Notes: generated from the sequence alone by a model not told the origin. 15,222 nucleotides of DNA from an uncultured Caulobacteraceae bacterium (GCA_903884915.1 CAISGS010000510.1:1-15222); one strand, 5' to 3'; shown: positions 1 through 7,591, counted from the stretch's first letter. Translations and numbers: made by a program.

Positions 1-36
1 CTCTGGGGGAAGTACCGGCGAAGCCGGGGTAGGGGG
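1..36. repeat. REP-like GC-rich palindromic element, cut by the window edge
   Basis: The stretch contains a small perfect hairpin, CCGGC (15-19) and GCCGG (23-27) around a GAA loop, flanked by G-rich runs (TGGGGGA, TAGGGGG). This layout resembles the short intergenic palindromes that are abundant between genes in Caulobacterales. Only one copy is visible here, so calling it a repeat rests on resemblance rather than on a second copy in the window. Confidence 0.4.
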
Positions 37-37
37 C

Positions 38-82
38 TCACCCCCTCATCAAATGATCCGCAATGGGCCGGCGGGGAATAAC
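38..82 (-). pseudogene. 3'-end remnant of a serine hydrolase (beta-lactamase family) paralogue
   Basis: Read on the minus strand this is 14 codons ending in IADHLMRG and a TGA stop, and it is closed upstream by an in-frame TAG at 83-85. The intact hydrolase at 701-1945 ends AIADHLIKG-stop. Aligning 37-66 with 700-729 gives 26 matches in 30 bases without gaps. I read it as the surviving tail of a paralogue, or a duplicated gene end, left when the brnTA module arrived or when tandem copies recombined. It is too short to be a gene itself. The match was found by eye, so chance cannot be excluded, but the position at a stop codon and the protein-level agreement argue for common origin. Confidence 0.55.
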
Positions 83-126
83 CTAAGAAGGTTGCTGCGG
101 AATGTTCGGTTTGACGGCGGAGCCAA

Positions 127-156
127 TTTACATTATGTTGTACATACAAATTGTAT
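127..156 (+). promoter_or_regulatory. Putative brnTA promoter with internal palindromic operator
   Basis: TTTACA (127-132) and TTGTAT (151-156) are 18 bases apart and could serve as -35 and -10 boxes. The spacer holds the inverted repeat TTGTA-CA-TACAA (138-149). BrnTA modules are known to repress their own promoter through the antitoxin, which has a ribbon-helix-helix-like DNA-binding part, so a palindrome between the promoter boxes is the expected place for an operator. The -10 match is only moderate. No footprint or start site is known here. Confidence 0.4.
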
Positions 157-170
157 TGCCATGAGGTGGT

Positions 171-452
171 ATGTACGAATGGGACCCGCAAAAGGCCCGC
201 GCCAACATCGCGAAGCACGGTGTCAGCTTTGAGGTCGCTATCCGAATTTTCGAGGGTCCTGTTCTTACGCGCGACGACGATAGTTATGATTACCTTGAAT
301 TACGTGAAATCAGCATCGGGATGGTGGGTGGGGCTGCTATTTTAGTCGTGGTTCACACGGATCGATTTGGCTCGACACGCATCATTTCTGCGCGTCCGGC
401 CACCCGCAGTGAAAGGGTTCGATATGAAACAGAACTACAGCGAAGCTCTTAG
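171..452 (+). CDS. brnT: BrnT family toxin (ribonuclease, type II toxin-antitoxin)
   Basis: This 93-residue protein has the BrnT (DUF497) signature: an N-terminal WDPQKA segment (4-9), a KHGVSFE block (15-21), a beta strand LVVVHT (58-63), then RIISARPA (70-77) and ER..Y (81-85). BrnT has a RelE-like fold, cleaves RNA and arrests growth when released from BrnA. The length is normal for the family and nothing looks broken. The start at 171 is chosen because residue 1 begins the conserved region and GAGG lies at 163-166, a rather short distance upstream. The gene overlaps brnA by 29 bases, so the two are one translationally linked operon. An inverted-repeat promoter lies just upstream. Family assignment is secure; toxicity is inferred from the family. 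Confidence 0.9.
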   Translation: MYEWDPQKARANIAKHGVSFEVAIRIFEGPVLTRDDDSYDYLELREISIGMVGGAAILVVVHTDRFGSTRIISARPATRSERVRYETELQRSS

Positions 453-687
453 TCTCGAAGCCTTAGCGGCTTTGAGGGATGAGGATATCGACACCTCGGA
501 CATTCCAGAACGCGATGAAGCGTTCTGGAGCAATGCGCGACTCGTGGAACCAGATCGCACAGAGCCGGTCACATTGCGGGTCAAGAGGTCGGTGTTGGAA
601 GCCTTTAAGGCTCAGGGCAAGGGCTATCAAACGCGGATGAACGCGGTTCTCGAAACCTATATCCGCCAGACCCAGAAGGTACCCTGA
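424..687 (+). CDS. brnA: BrnA family antitoxin
   Basis: The 87-residue antitoxin partner of brnT. The acidic N-terminal half has the typical DEDIDTSDIPE segment (19-29), and the C-terminal half (about 48-83, from TEPVTLRVK to NAVLETYIR) matches the BrnA antitoxin domain that dimerises and binds operator DNA. BrnA neutralises BrnT in a complex that represses the shared promoter. A longer frame opens at 367, but the ATG at 424 is preferred: GAAAGGG lies six bases upstream (411-417), and the extra 19 residues would lie inside the conserved end of brnT. The frame overlaps the end of brnT by 29 bases. The stop codon sits in a small hairpin. The gene appears intact, so the module is probably functional. 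Confidence 0.88.
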   Translation: MKQNYSEALSLEALAALRDEDIDTSDIPERDEAFWSNARLVEPDRTEPVTLRVKRSVLEAFKAQGKGYQTRMNAVLETYIRQTQKVP

Positions 688-699
688 GCAAAGGGTGCC
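678..699 (+). terminator. Hairpin at the brnA stop codon, possible transcription end
   Basis: GGTACCCT (678-685) pairs with AGGGTGCC (692-699) in an eight-base stem with one G-T wobble and a six-base loop. It overlaps the brnA stop and lies just before the convergent hydrolase gene end. There is no T run after it, so it is at best a weak or Rho-assisted terminator. Confidence 0.35.
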
Positions 700-700
700 C

Positions 701-1945
701 TCACCCCTTAATCAAGTGATCCGCAATAGCGTGATAGGCGGGCAGGGAGACGTGATCCAAGACGCTGTTGCCATTGCCAGCCACGGGATGTGAGGCATAG
801 CGCGCGATAACCAGATCGGCCTTGGGCGCGATCCACAGGGCCTGGCCGTGGATGCCGCGTGCGCTGTAGGCCCCGAACCGGTCATGGGCCACCCACCACA
901 TGTTGCGATAGGACCAGCCCGGTAGGGTCATGACCCCAGCCTTAGCAAAGTGGCCCTGATCAGCCCCGGTCTCGATATCCTTGACGACGGCTTCGGGCAC
1001 GATCTGTTGGCCGTTGAACTGACCGCCTAAACGCATCATTTCGCCAAAGCGGGTGAGGTCGCGCAAGGTCACGCTGAGCCCGCCTCCGGCCATGGCCGTG
1101 CCCATAGGATCGACATAGAGGTCGCCATCCTCGTCCGCCCCCAGCCTTTGCCAGATCCGTTCTGAGATCATCTCGGCAATGGGCTGACCGGTGATGCGCT
1201 GAATGACCCAGCTTAGCACCTCGGTATTGCAGGTCTTGTAAGCAAAGGCTTGGCCGTGCTCGCCTTCCTTCTCTAGGGCGAGGAGGAAATCGAAGATCGT
1301 GCGTGGTCCAGCATAGTCATCCGGCAAGGGCGCCAAGCCGCCCGCACGGCTATAGGCCCAAACCTCGGCATTGGGATCGACATAGACCTCAGAATAGCGA
1401 ACCCCGATGGTCATATCTAGGACCTGCCGCAGTGTGGCGTCGCCATAGGCGGTCTTTGCCAATTCAGGCACATAGGCACTGACAAGTTGATTGGGGTCGA
1501 GGCGGCCTTCGTGGACCATCATCGCGGCCAACAGGCCGATGAAGGATTTGGTGACGGAAAAGACCAGATGGGTCAGTTCCGGTTTCAGGGCCCCGAAATA
1601 GCGTTCCTGCACAATCTTACCCTTGTGCAGCACCAAGATGCCGTCGGTGAAGTTTAGATCGAGCGACTCGCGCCAACTGACAGTTCGGCCATCCATCGTG
1701 GTGAAGGTTACGGCGTCCAGATCGTCACGCTCCGCCCGAGGCAGGGCGCTGGCGGCATTGGGGCCGCGACGGACATTCACGCTGGGGCCGGTTTGGCGCA
1801 CATGGCTCAATCCCCAACGGCTCTTGGGGAACTGGAGGTTCGAGCCGTCATTGAGGGTCAGTCTCTTTTCAGGCGGAGGCGGAAAGCCCTGCATCAGACC
1901 CAAGGCCTTTGGATCGGTGGCAGCAGCGTCAAGTGGCTGGTTCAT
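701..1945 (-). CDS. Serine hydrolase of the class C beta-lactamase / NylB-like family
   Basis: A 414-residue protein with the penicillin-recognising serine hydrolase fold. The nucleophile motif SVTK is at 130-133 (Ser130, Lys133), inside SVTKSFIGLLAA. The second motif is Y236-KTCN-TEVLSW. The usual KTG triad is replaced by a GIHGQALW segment (364-371), as in 6-aminohexanoate-dimer hydrolase (NylB) and related esterases rather than true beta-lactamases. No signal peptide is evident, which favours a cytoplasmic esterase or amidase. The start at 1945 is preferred over an upstream ATG at 1996 because AGGGAG lies about seven bases before it. The muramidase gene ends 79 bases upstream on the same strand, so co-transcription is possible. 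Its last 30 bases are nearly repeated at 37-66. The substrate is unknown. Confidence 0.85.
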   Translation of the reverse strand: MNQPLDAAATDPKALGLMQGFPPPPEKRLTLNDGSNLQFPKSRWGLSHVRQTGPSVNVRRGPNAASALPRAERDDLDAVTFTTMDGRTVSWRESLDLNFTDGILVLHKGKIVQERYFGALKPELTHLVFSVTKSFIGLLAAMMVHEGRLDPNQLVSAYVPELAKTAYGDATLRQVLDMTIGVRYSEVYVDPNAEVWAYSRAGGLAPLPDDYAGPRTIFDFLLALEKEGEHGQAFAYKTCNTEVLSWVIQRITGQPIAEMISERIWQRLGADEDGDLYVDPMGTAMAGGGLSVTLRDLTRFGEMMRLGGQFNGQQIVPEAVVKDIETGADQGHFAKAGVMTLPGWSYRNMWWVAHDRFGAYSARGIHGQALWIAPKADLVIARYASHPVAGNGNSVLDHVSLPAYHAIADHLIKG

Positions 1946-2024
1946 AATGGGGCTCCCTAAGTGGCGCTGTCCCGCGCCATGGCGGCAGGCTAGCACTGCA
2001 AAGGTTCGCTTTCAAAGGGGGTGA

Positions 2025-2492
2025 CTATATCCGCATCAGGTTGGCCGCTATCCGTCTGGCCCAGCCCTTGCCAAAGGTCGGCCAGGTCGCAAGGTCTGTC
2101 ATCATCTGCAGCCGCGCGCCATTGAACCGCGCCAGTATCGCTTTGGGATCGCTGTGTGACAGGGCTGACAGGGTGGTGGGACCGATCAGGCCATCGTCAC
2201 TGACGCCCAGAGCCCGTTGCAGGGTCTTGATGGCAACCTTCACACCGCTATTGACCGCCATATCCAGCAGATCGAACCGAAGCGGCGCGGGCGCTCGGTC
2301 ACAGCCCGCCGGGATCCAATAGTCACGCCGATAGATGGCTTTCGCTTGATCAAGCGTCAGGGCCTTGATGTCGAGCAAGGGGTAGGCACGTTTCGAAATG
2401 CCGAACCGCGTCTCGCCGCCGGGGTCATTTGGATGGTTCACATAGCCGCCCTCATGGCCGATCAGAACGTCAAAGGCTTCATCAAAGGTCAT
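2025..2492 (-). CDS. GH108-type N-acetylmuramidase (phage endolysin-like)
   Basis: This 155-residue protein starts with MTFDEAFDVLIGHEGGYVNH followed by PNDPGGETRFGISKRAYP. The E14-GGY motif is the catalytic glutamate site of glycoside hydrolase family 108 (the ZliS/endolysin group), which cuts the glycan strand of peptidoglycan. The second half (about 70-150), with ALGVSDDGLIGPTTLSAL, matches the family's small peptidoglycan-binding domain. Length and both domains are complete. There is no signal peptide and no holin nearby, and no other phage gene is seen. It is therefore a solitary, possibly domesticated, lysin rather than part of a visible prophage. The ATG at 2492 has GAGGTG five bases upstream. 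The hydrolase gene follows on the same strand, and the leader contains a GGAGGC/GCCTCC hairpin. Confidence 0.85.
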   Translation of the reverse strand: MTFDEAFDVLIGHEGGYVNHPNDPGGETRFGISKRAYPLLDIKALTLDQAKAIYRRDYWIPAGCDRAPAPLRFDLLDMAVNSGVKVAIKTLQRALGVSDDGLIGPTTLSALSHSDPKAILARFNGARLQMMTDLATWPTFGKGWARRIAANLMRI

Positions 2493-2589
2493 GGCGGCAC
2501 CTCATCATCGCACGGTTGGAGGCACCGGTTTACGGCCTCCCCATCGGGTGAGGATAAGAAACATCGGTCAACCCCTTGCCCTAACGAAC

Positions 2590-2817
2590 ATGGCATTTGA
2601 CGCGCCCCGCCCAGCGGCTACTGTTCAAGAAAACAATGATAACCTACGGAGGATGCTTGGGATGACGCCTGCTGATGGTGCCGACGCGGTCGTAAAGACC
2701 TTGCCGCCGTTCAAGCCGCTGCCGATGAAGGGCCCGGTTGTCCATGACGAGCGCCGCGCGGATCTGGTTCAAGGCCTGTTCACGACGCCCCCGGCCGACG
2801 GGGTCATGTCTCTCTAA
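2590..2817 (+). CDS. Small hypothetical protein, 75 residues
   Basis: An open frame for a soluble, unrecognised protein beginning MAFDAPRPAATVQENNDN. It is rich in Pro and charged residues and has no membrane segment or cysteine. From about 2650 to the stop, the third codon positions are mostly G or C, as in neighbouring genes, which supports coding. The ATG at 2590 lacks a clear ribosome binding site. An internal in-frame ATG at 2662 has CGGAGG nine bases upstream and may be the true start, giving 51 residues. The frame ends 36 bases before the esterase start, so the two may be co-transcribed, and it diverges from the muramidase gene. No function can be given. It could be a chance frame. Confidence 0.42.
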   Translation: MAFDAPRPAATVQENNDNLRRMLGMTPADGADAVVKTLPPFKPLPMKGPVVHDERRADLVQGLFTTPPADGVMSL

Positions 2818-2853
2818 TCCCCTCAAACTTGCCCTCTAGAAGGAACCCTGACC

Positions 2854-3783
2854 ATGCTCGATCCCTACTTCAAAGCCATGTTGGACGCCGCCGCCGAAGC
2901 GGGGGCTCCCTCACTCGATACGTTGGAACCTGAAGCGGCGCGGGAGGTCTATCGGACCTTGAAATTTGGCGAAGAGCCGCCGATTGGTCCCGTTGAAAGC
3001 CGTGACTTTACCGTGCCCGGTAAGGCGGGTCCGATCCCTGTGCGTCACTATACGCCCAAGGGTGCGGCATCTTTGACCCCCGGTATCGTGTTCTTCCACG
3101 GCGGCGGTTGGGTCATCGGCGATCTGGACACCCATGATGATGTCTGTCGCCGCCTAGCCGACCTGACGGGCTATCGGGTCTTGGCGGTAGACTATCGACT
3201 GGCCCCAGAAAACCCCTTCCCAGCCTCGCACGATGATTGCCTGTCTGCGACCAATTGGGCCTTTGAGAACGCGGCCTCTATCGGCTTTGATCCGGCCCGT
3301 ATCGCCACCTGCGGCGATAGTGCAGGCGGTAACCTCTCAGCGGCCATTGCTATTGATCTGCGTGATGCTGGCCAACACAAGCTGGCCATGCAGGTCTTGA
3401 TGTATCCGGTCACCACCTTCACCGTGACCACGGCGTCTATGGACCGTTTGGCCGAGGGCTTCTTCCTCACCAAGGCAGGCATGCACTATTTCCGCGACGC
3501 GCTGTTTGGCGATACGGGCTTGGGTGCTGACCCCCGCGTGTCGGTTCTGGATGTTCAGGACCTGTCGGGTCTTCCAGCCGCCTTTGTCTCGACGGCGGGT
3601 TATGATCCTCTCAGCGACGAGGGCATTGCCTATGTGAAGGCCCTGACTGCCGCAGGCGTTGATGTCGATCACCGTCACTATGACGGCTTCATCCATGGCT
3701 TCTACAACCTCGCCGCCTTGGCCCCAGCGGTTTTGGGGGCCTATGACGATGTTGTGGGGGCTCTGAAGAAGACGCTCGGCTAA
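2854..3783 (+). CDS. Alpha/beta hydrolase, HSL-type (family IV) esterase/lipase
   Basis: A 309-residue carboxylesterase of the hormone-sensitive lipase family. It has the oxyanion motif HGGGW (82-86), the nucleophile elbow GDSAGGN (154-160, Ser156), the acid in YDPLSDEG (Asp251) and the base in DGFIHGFYNL (His281), so the triad is complete. It should hydrolyse short acyl esters in the cytoplasm, as no signal peptide is present. Length is normal for the family. The start is supported by AGAAGGAA ending nine bases before the ATG. The gene converges on the TonB-dependent receptor and ends just before a strong bidirectional terminator. The family gives no specific substrate; xenobiotic, plant-derived or lipid esters are all possible. 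Confidence 0.9.
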   Translation: MLDPYFKAMLDAAAEAGAPSLDTLEPEAAREVYRTLKFGEEPPIGPVESRDFTVPGKAGPIPVRHYTPKGAASLTPGIVFFHGGGWVIGDLDTHDDVCRRLADLTGYRVLAVDYRLAPENPFPASHDDCLSATNWAFENAASIGFDPARIATCGDSAGGNLSAAIAIDLRDAGQHKLAMQVLMYPVTTFTVTTASMDRLAEGFFLTKAGMHYFRDALFGDTGLGADPRVSVLDVQDLSGLPAAFVSTAGYDPLSDEGIAYVKALTAAGVDVDHRHYDGFIHGFYNLAALAPAVLGAYDDVVGALKKTLG

Positions 3784-3807
3784 AACACGCACTGTTGTTT
3801 CGGCGAT

Positions 3808-3847
3808 TAAAAAGGCGGCCCGGATTGCTCCGGGCCGCCTCTCTTTT
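3808..3847. terminator. Bidirectional Rho-independent terminator
   Basis: An eleven-base perfect stem, AGGCGGCCCGG (3813-3823) with CCGGGCCGCCT (3830-3840), has a six-base loop. An A run precedes it and TCTTTT follows it, so it can act in both directions. It lies between the ends of the convergent esterase and TonB-dependent receptor genes. Confidence 0.9.
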
Positions 3848-3863
3848 GACCTGTGGTTAAGGC

Positions 3864-6245
3864 CTAGTACTTGACGCGAAGGGTTGCGCCATAGGTGCGT
3901 GGGGCACCCATGAAGGCGTTCAGCGCGCCGGTTTGCAGCGGCGCATCGAAGACCACCTGGTAGTAGTTTTCGTCGGTTAGGTTTTGGGCCCACAACTCGG
4001 CCGTCCAACGCTTATCCTCAGAACCAACGGCGATACGGCCGTTGAGCACTGTGAGTCCGGGTTGAACCTTCAAGGGGTTCAGGTCCGAACCGGTGTTGTA
4101 AGAAGAGGTATATTTCGCGCTCAGGCTAGCCCGGGCTTCGAGGCCCGAACCGATCGACCGCTCGTAGCTGGCTGCCAGAGAGCCCGAATAGAGCGGTGCG
4201 AAGGAAACGCGGGTATTGGGCAGACGTGGCGACGCGCCAGCGGGGACAGTAAAGCTGCCATACTGGGTTTCGGCATAGGTGACGCCGCCTTGGACGTTCA
4301 GACCGTCGACTGGCGTGAACCAGACAAAGTCCGTGTCCAGACCGCGCGACACCACTTCTGGCACCGAGGTGACGATGAAGCTGACGCCGGTGAAGGCGTT
4401 CAGTTGGAAGTCCGTGAAGGTCTGATGGAACAGCGAAGCGTTGAACAGCACCGAACGATCGAACAGGCTGGACTTGGCGCCCAGTTCGAAGCTGTCGACA
4501 AACTCGCCGCCAAATGAGGTGTTGGAGTTTACCGCATAGAAGGGCGCGGATGGCGTTGGGACGCCTGCCGTGGTCAGACGGGTACGGGCGCGGTCGAGGT
4601 TAAAGCCACCAGCCTTGTAGCCGCGGGCGTAGGACGCATAGGTCATGACGCTTGGCGAGAGGCGGTAAGCAGCCTTAAGGGTGCCGCTCCATTCGCTTTC
4701 GGTGCGCGACTGGTTGACATTGACCTTGTTGAACGCTGGATCCGTCCAAGGGAAACAGAGCGAGGCTGCGAAGCAGACGCCGCCTGTACCGCTGTTGCGA
4801 TATTGCGAGTTCAGGGTCTTTTCTTCGTTGGTGTAACGAAGACCCATGGTCACTTCGAGCTTGTCGGTCACGGCGTAGGCGTTGTTGGTGAACAGCGCGA
4901 TGCCCTTGGCTTCTTGTGCGTGCTCATCGGTCTGGCCTGTGCCAGCAACGTAGAACGATGCAGGCAGGGTGGTGCCCGCCAGAGCGCCGATGAACGACCG
5001 GTAGCTGCTGCCGAACAACAGGTGGGTGCCGCCATTGAGCTTTTCTTGGGTAGCAAAAGCGCCGACCAGCCAGTTCAGCTTGTCAGCCTGGCCCGCCAGG
5101 CGGAACTCTTGGCTCAGTTGGTCAAACTCGGTGTAGTTGACCCCGGTGTCAGGACGATACCAGATGTCCGCGCCCGAGAAGTCGGAGTCTTGACCATTGA
5201 TGGTCTTCCAGTTCCGCCAAGCGGTGATCGAGGTCAGCTTCGCGCCGCCGAGCCATGGGGTGGCCCAGTTGGCTTCGACTGACAGACCCTTGTCTTCGAT
5301 CTTCTGCGTGGTGTTGCGGTTGGAGTAGGTCATCCGCGAGCCAGGATCGACAGGGTTCAAGGTGGTGGCAACGCCGCCGGTCAGGCTGTTTAACAGACCC
5401 TGAACGCCAGCAGCGCGAACCACTTGCACGGCCGCGCAGCAGTTTTCATCACGCTTGGTGAAGTCTGCGATGACGCGGAAATCCAGATCCGAGGTCGGGG
5501 TCGCCAGCAGTTGGCCACGGACGCTGTAGAAATCTTGGTTGGCGTCTTCGTTATTGGTGCGCGGACCATTGACGGTACGCACATCATAGAAGCCGTCGCG
5601 CTGGCGCTTGGCCACGAACAGGCGGCCAGCCAGCTTGTCAGCGACGATCGGGCCGGTCACCGAGGCCGAACCCCCAATGGCGCCGTAGTTGCCCACGGTC
5701 AGTTCGCCATTGGCGCCGAAGTCGAACTTTGGAGCCGTGCTGAGGATGCTGATCACGCCAGCGGAGGTGTTCTTGCCGAACAGGGTGCCTTGAGGACCCT
5801 TCAGCACTTCAACCCGTTCCAGTTCGCCCAGATCGCCAAAACCAACGCCGTTGCGCGGACGATAGACGCCATCGACGACGACGCCGACGGAGGATTCGAG
5901 ACCTGGATTGTCACCGACAGTGCCGATACCGCGGATGCGGGCGGTGGTGACGGTTTCGTTCGAGGTCGAGGTGACCATGAGGCCTGGTGTCAGGATGGTC
6001 AGATCCTTGATGTCCTTGACGCCTGCATCTTGCAGCAGCTTTTGCGGCAAGGCCGTGACCACGATCGGCACATTTTGCAGGCTCTGCTCGCGCTTTTGAG
6101 CGGTGACGACGATTTCGTCGACCTGACGATTGGCCTCTTGGGCGTTGGCGCTACCTGCAAAGGCGGCGAGTACGGCGACGGAGGCCGTATATTTCAGAAT
6201 GTTTGCGATACGCAATGAACTTCCCCGGCGGTTGTGCGGTCCCAT
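3864..6245 (-). CDS. TonB-dependent outer membrane receptor
   Basis: A 793-residue outer membrane receptor that imports a ligand with energy from TonB-ExbB-ExbD. Residues 11-35 are a signal peptide ending SANA before QE. A TonB-box-like DEIVVTAQ is at 43-50. The plug domain (about 53-172) carries RIRGIG and VLKGPQGTLFG. The rest is a 22-strand-type barrel ending in the outer membrane signature aromatic (RVKY). A Cys pair (DENCC, 266-270) is common in this subfamily. The ATG at 6245 is annotated, but an in-frame TTG at 6215, preceded by GGGGAAG four bases upstream, would give a tighter signal peptide and may be the real start. nhaA lies 140 bases upstream on the same strand. The ligand is unknown: iron chelates, vitamins and plant-derived saccharides or aromatics are all imported by this class. 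Confidence 0.93.
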   Translation of the reverse strand: MGPHNRRGSSLRIANILKYTASVAVLAAFAGSANAQEANRQVDEIVVTAQKREQSLQNVPIVVTALPQKLLQDAGVKDIKDLTILTPGLMVTSTSNETVTTARIRGIGTVGDNPGLESSVGVVVDGVYRPRNGVGFGDLGELERVEVLKGPQGTLFGKNTSAGVISILSTAPKFDFGANGELTVGNYGAIGGSASVTGPIVADKLAGRLFVAKRQRDGFYDVRTVNGPRTNNEDANQDFYSVRGQLLATPTSDLDFRVIADFTKRDENCCAAVQVVRAAGVQGLLNSLTGGVATTLNPVDPGSRMTYSNRNTTQKIEDKGLSVEANWATPWLGGAKLTSITAWRNWKTINGQDSDFSGADIWYRPDTGVNYTEFDQLSQEFRLAGQADKLNWLVGAFATQEKLNGGTHLLFGSSYRSFIGALAGTTLPASFYVAGTGQTDEHAQEAKGIALFTNNAYAVTDKLEVTMGLRYTNEEKTLNSQYRNSGTGGVCFAASLCFPWTDPAFNKVNVNQSRTESEWSGTLKAAYRLSPSVMTYASYARGYKAGGFNLDRARTRLTTAGVPTPSAPFYAVNSNTSFGGEFVDSFELGAKSSLFDRSVLFNASLFHQTFTDFQLNAFTGVSFIVTSVPEVVSRGLDTDFVWFTPVDGLNVQGGVTYAETQYGSFTVPAGASPRLPNTRVSFAPLYSGSLAASYERSIGSGLEARASLSAKYTSSYNTGSDLNPLKVQPGLTVLNGRIAVGSEDKRWTAELWAQNLTDENYYQVVFDAPLQTGALNAFMGAPRTYGATLRVKY

Positions 6246-6385
6246 TTTCGGGTTCCCGCGTTACGCTCATTTCCGGCTTATGCCTGTTCGAGCTTGCCCG
6301 AAACATAGGGAGGGTCGGATAGGACGCAAGCTGCAAGCCCTTGTGCGTCAAGGCTTTCCTTGTGGTGTGACTCAAATGAAACAGA

Positions 6386-7591
6386 TTAGGTCTCGTCCGG
6401 GGCCATTTCGCCGCTTTGCCGCCTTTTTTGTGCTGCGAAATTGAGCACAGCAAAGGCGAGGGCCGTGGAGGCGACCGAGCCGACGACGACGCCCAGCCGA
6501 ATCTGCGTCTGTATCAGGGCGTCTCCTGCGGCAAAGGCGAGACCGCCGATGAACAGGCTCATCGTAAAGCCTATGCCGCACAGCACGCTGATTCCATAGA
6601 GCTCTAGCCAAGTGGCCCCGGTCGGCTTGCGCGCCAAACCCGACTTTACCGCCAGAGCGATGCAGCTCAGAACCGCCACCTGCTTGCCAAAGAACAGGCC
6701 CGCCGCGATGCCTAGGGGGAGGGGGGCGAGAGCGTCCCGGAGATTCAGCCCCTCCAGCGTGAAGCCTGCGGCCGTAAAGGCAAATAGCGGTAAGATCCCA
6801 TAGGCGACATAGGGGTGCAGGCTGTGCATGAACAGCTTCAGCGTCCCCTCCTGCCCGGCCTTTTGCGGCGCAATTGGCACCAGCATGGCGCAGGCGACCC
6901 CGGCCAGAGAGGTGTTGATCCCAGACTTGAGCGTAAAGGCCCAGACCACAACCAACCCCACCACATGGAAGGCGAGGGGTGCCCCCTTCCATCGTCCCAA
7001 TAGGGCAAGGGCAGACAGGCCCAGTCCAGCGCCGACGAGGGCCTTGTAATGGAGTTCATCGGTAAAGAGCGTGCCAATCAGCGCCACGGCTCCGAGATCA
7101 TCGACGATGGCGAGGGTTAGAAGAAACAGTCGCAATGATCCCGGCAGACCTCGGCCCGCCAAGGCCAAGATGGCGATGGCGAAGGCAATATCCGTGGCCG
7201 TTGGGATCGGCCAACCCCGCAGGGCCCCTCCGGGGGCCAGATTGATGGCCGTATAGACCAACGCTGGACCAATCATACCGCCAAGGGCCGCGATCAGGGG
7301 CAGGGCCAGCTTGCGGGCGCTCGACAGTTCGCCCTTCAGGACCTCGTACTTGATTTCCAGACCGACCACATAGAAGAACACGGCCATCAAGCCGTCCTTG
7401 ACCCATTTCTGGAACGGCTTGGTCTCGATAAAGTCGCCAAACTGAACGGTGAAGGGTTGATGGACGAAGGCCCAGTAGGCGTCCTTGTGATCCGAATTGG
7501 CCGCGATCATGGCCGCAAAGGCCGCAATGATGAGGAACAGGCCGGAGGCCGTCTCGGTCTTTAAGAAGTCGAGGGTGGGACGACGGGGCAT
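6386..7591 (-). CDS. nhaA: Na+/H+ antiporter NhaA
   Basis: A 401-residue inner membrane antiporter that expels Na+ (or Li+) in exchange for H+ and controls pH and salt balance. About 12 hydrophobic segments run through the chain. The ion-binding motifs are complete: PTATDIAFAI with Asp134, AIVDDLGAVA with Asp164-Asp165, and FGKQVAV with Lys303. These correspond to D133, D163-D164 and K300 of the E. coli protein. CGIGFTMSLFIGGLAF near the C terminus is another family hallmark. The ATG at 7591 has AGGA about six bases upstream. The gene diverges from selO across a 129-base gap and precedes the TonB-dependent receptor. Length is slightly over the usual 390 because of a short charged tail. There is no nhaR-like regulator beside it. 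Confidence 0.95.
   Translation of the reverse strand: MPRRPTLDFLKTETASGLFLIIAAFAAMIAANSDHKDAYWAFVHQPFTVQFGDFIETKPFQKWVKDGLMAVFFYVVGLEIKYEVLKGELSSARKLALPLIAALGGMIGPALVYTAINLAPGGALRGWPIPTATDIAFAIAILALAGRGLPGSLRLFLLTLAIVDDLGAVALIGTLFTDELHYKALVGAGLGLSALALLGRWKGAPLAFHVVGLVVVWAFTLKSGINTSLAGVACAMLVPIAPQKAGQEGTLKLFMHSLHPYVAYGILPLFAFTAAGFTLEGLNLRDALAPLPLGIAAGLFFGKQVAVLSCIALAVKSGLARKPTGATWLELYGISVLCGIGFTMSLFIGGLAFAAGDALIQTQIRLGVVVGSVASTALAFAVLNFAAQKRRQSGEMAPDET

Noticed and set aside
701..1945. True class C beta-lactamase (antibiotic resistance)
   Set aside because: No signal peptide and no KTG motif; the HGQ segment fits NylB-like esterases or amidases.
3337..4008. 223-codon minus-strand frame across the esterase end and terminator
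   Set aside because: It runs antisense through the esterase catalytic region, the terminator and the receptor end; its composition is that of a shadow frame and no family is seen.
5424..6218. 264-codon plus-strand frame opposite the TonB-dependent receptor
   Set aside because: It is the complement of the conserved plug domain region; the receptor explains this DNA fully.
6372..6992. 206-codon minus-strand frame overlapping nhaA
   Set aside because: It is another frame of nhaA with a Gly/Arg-rich, low-quality sequence; nhaA is intact in its own frame.
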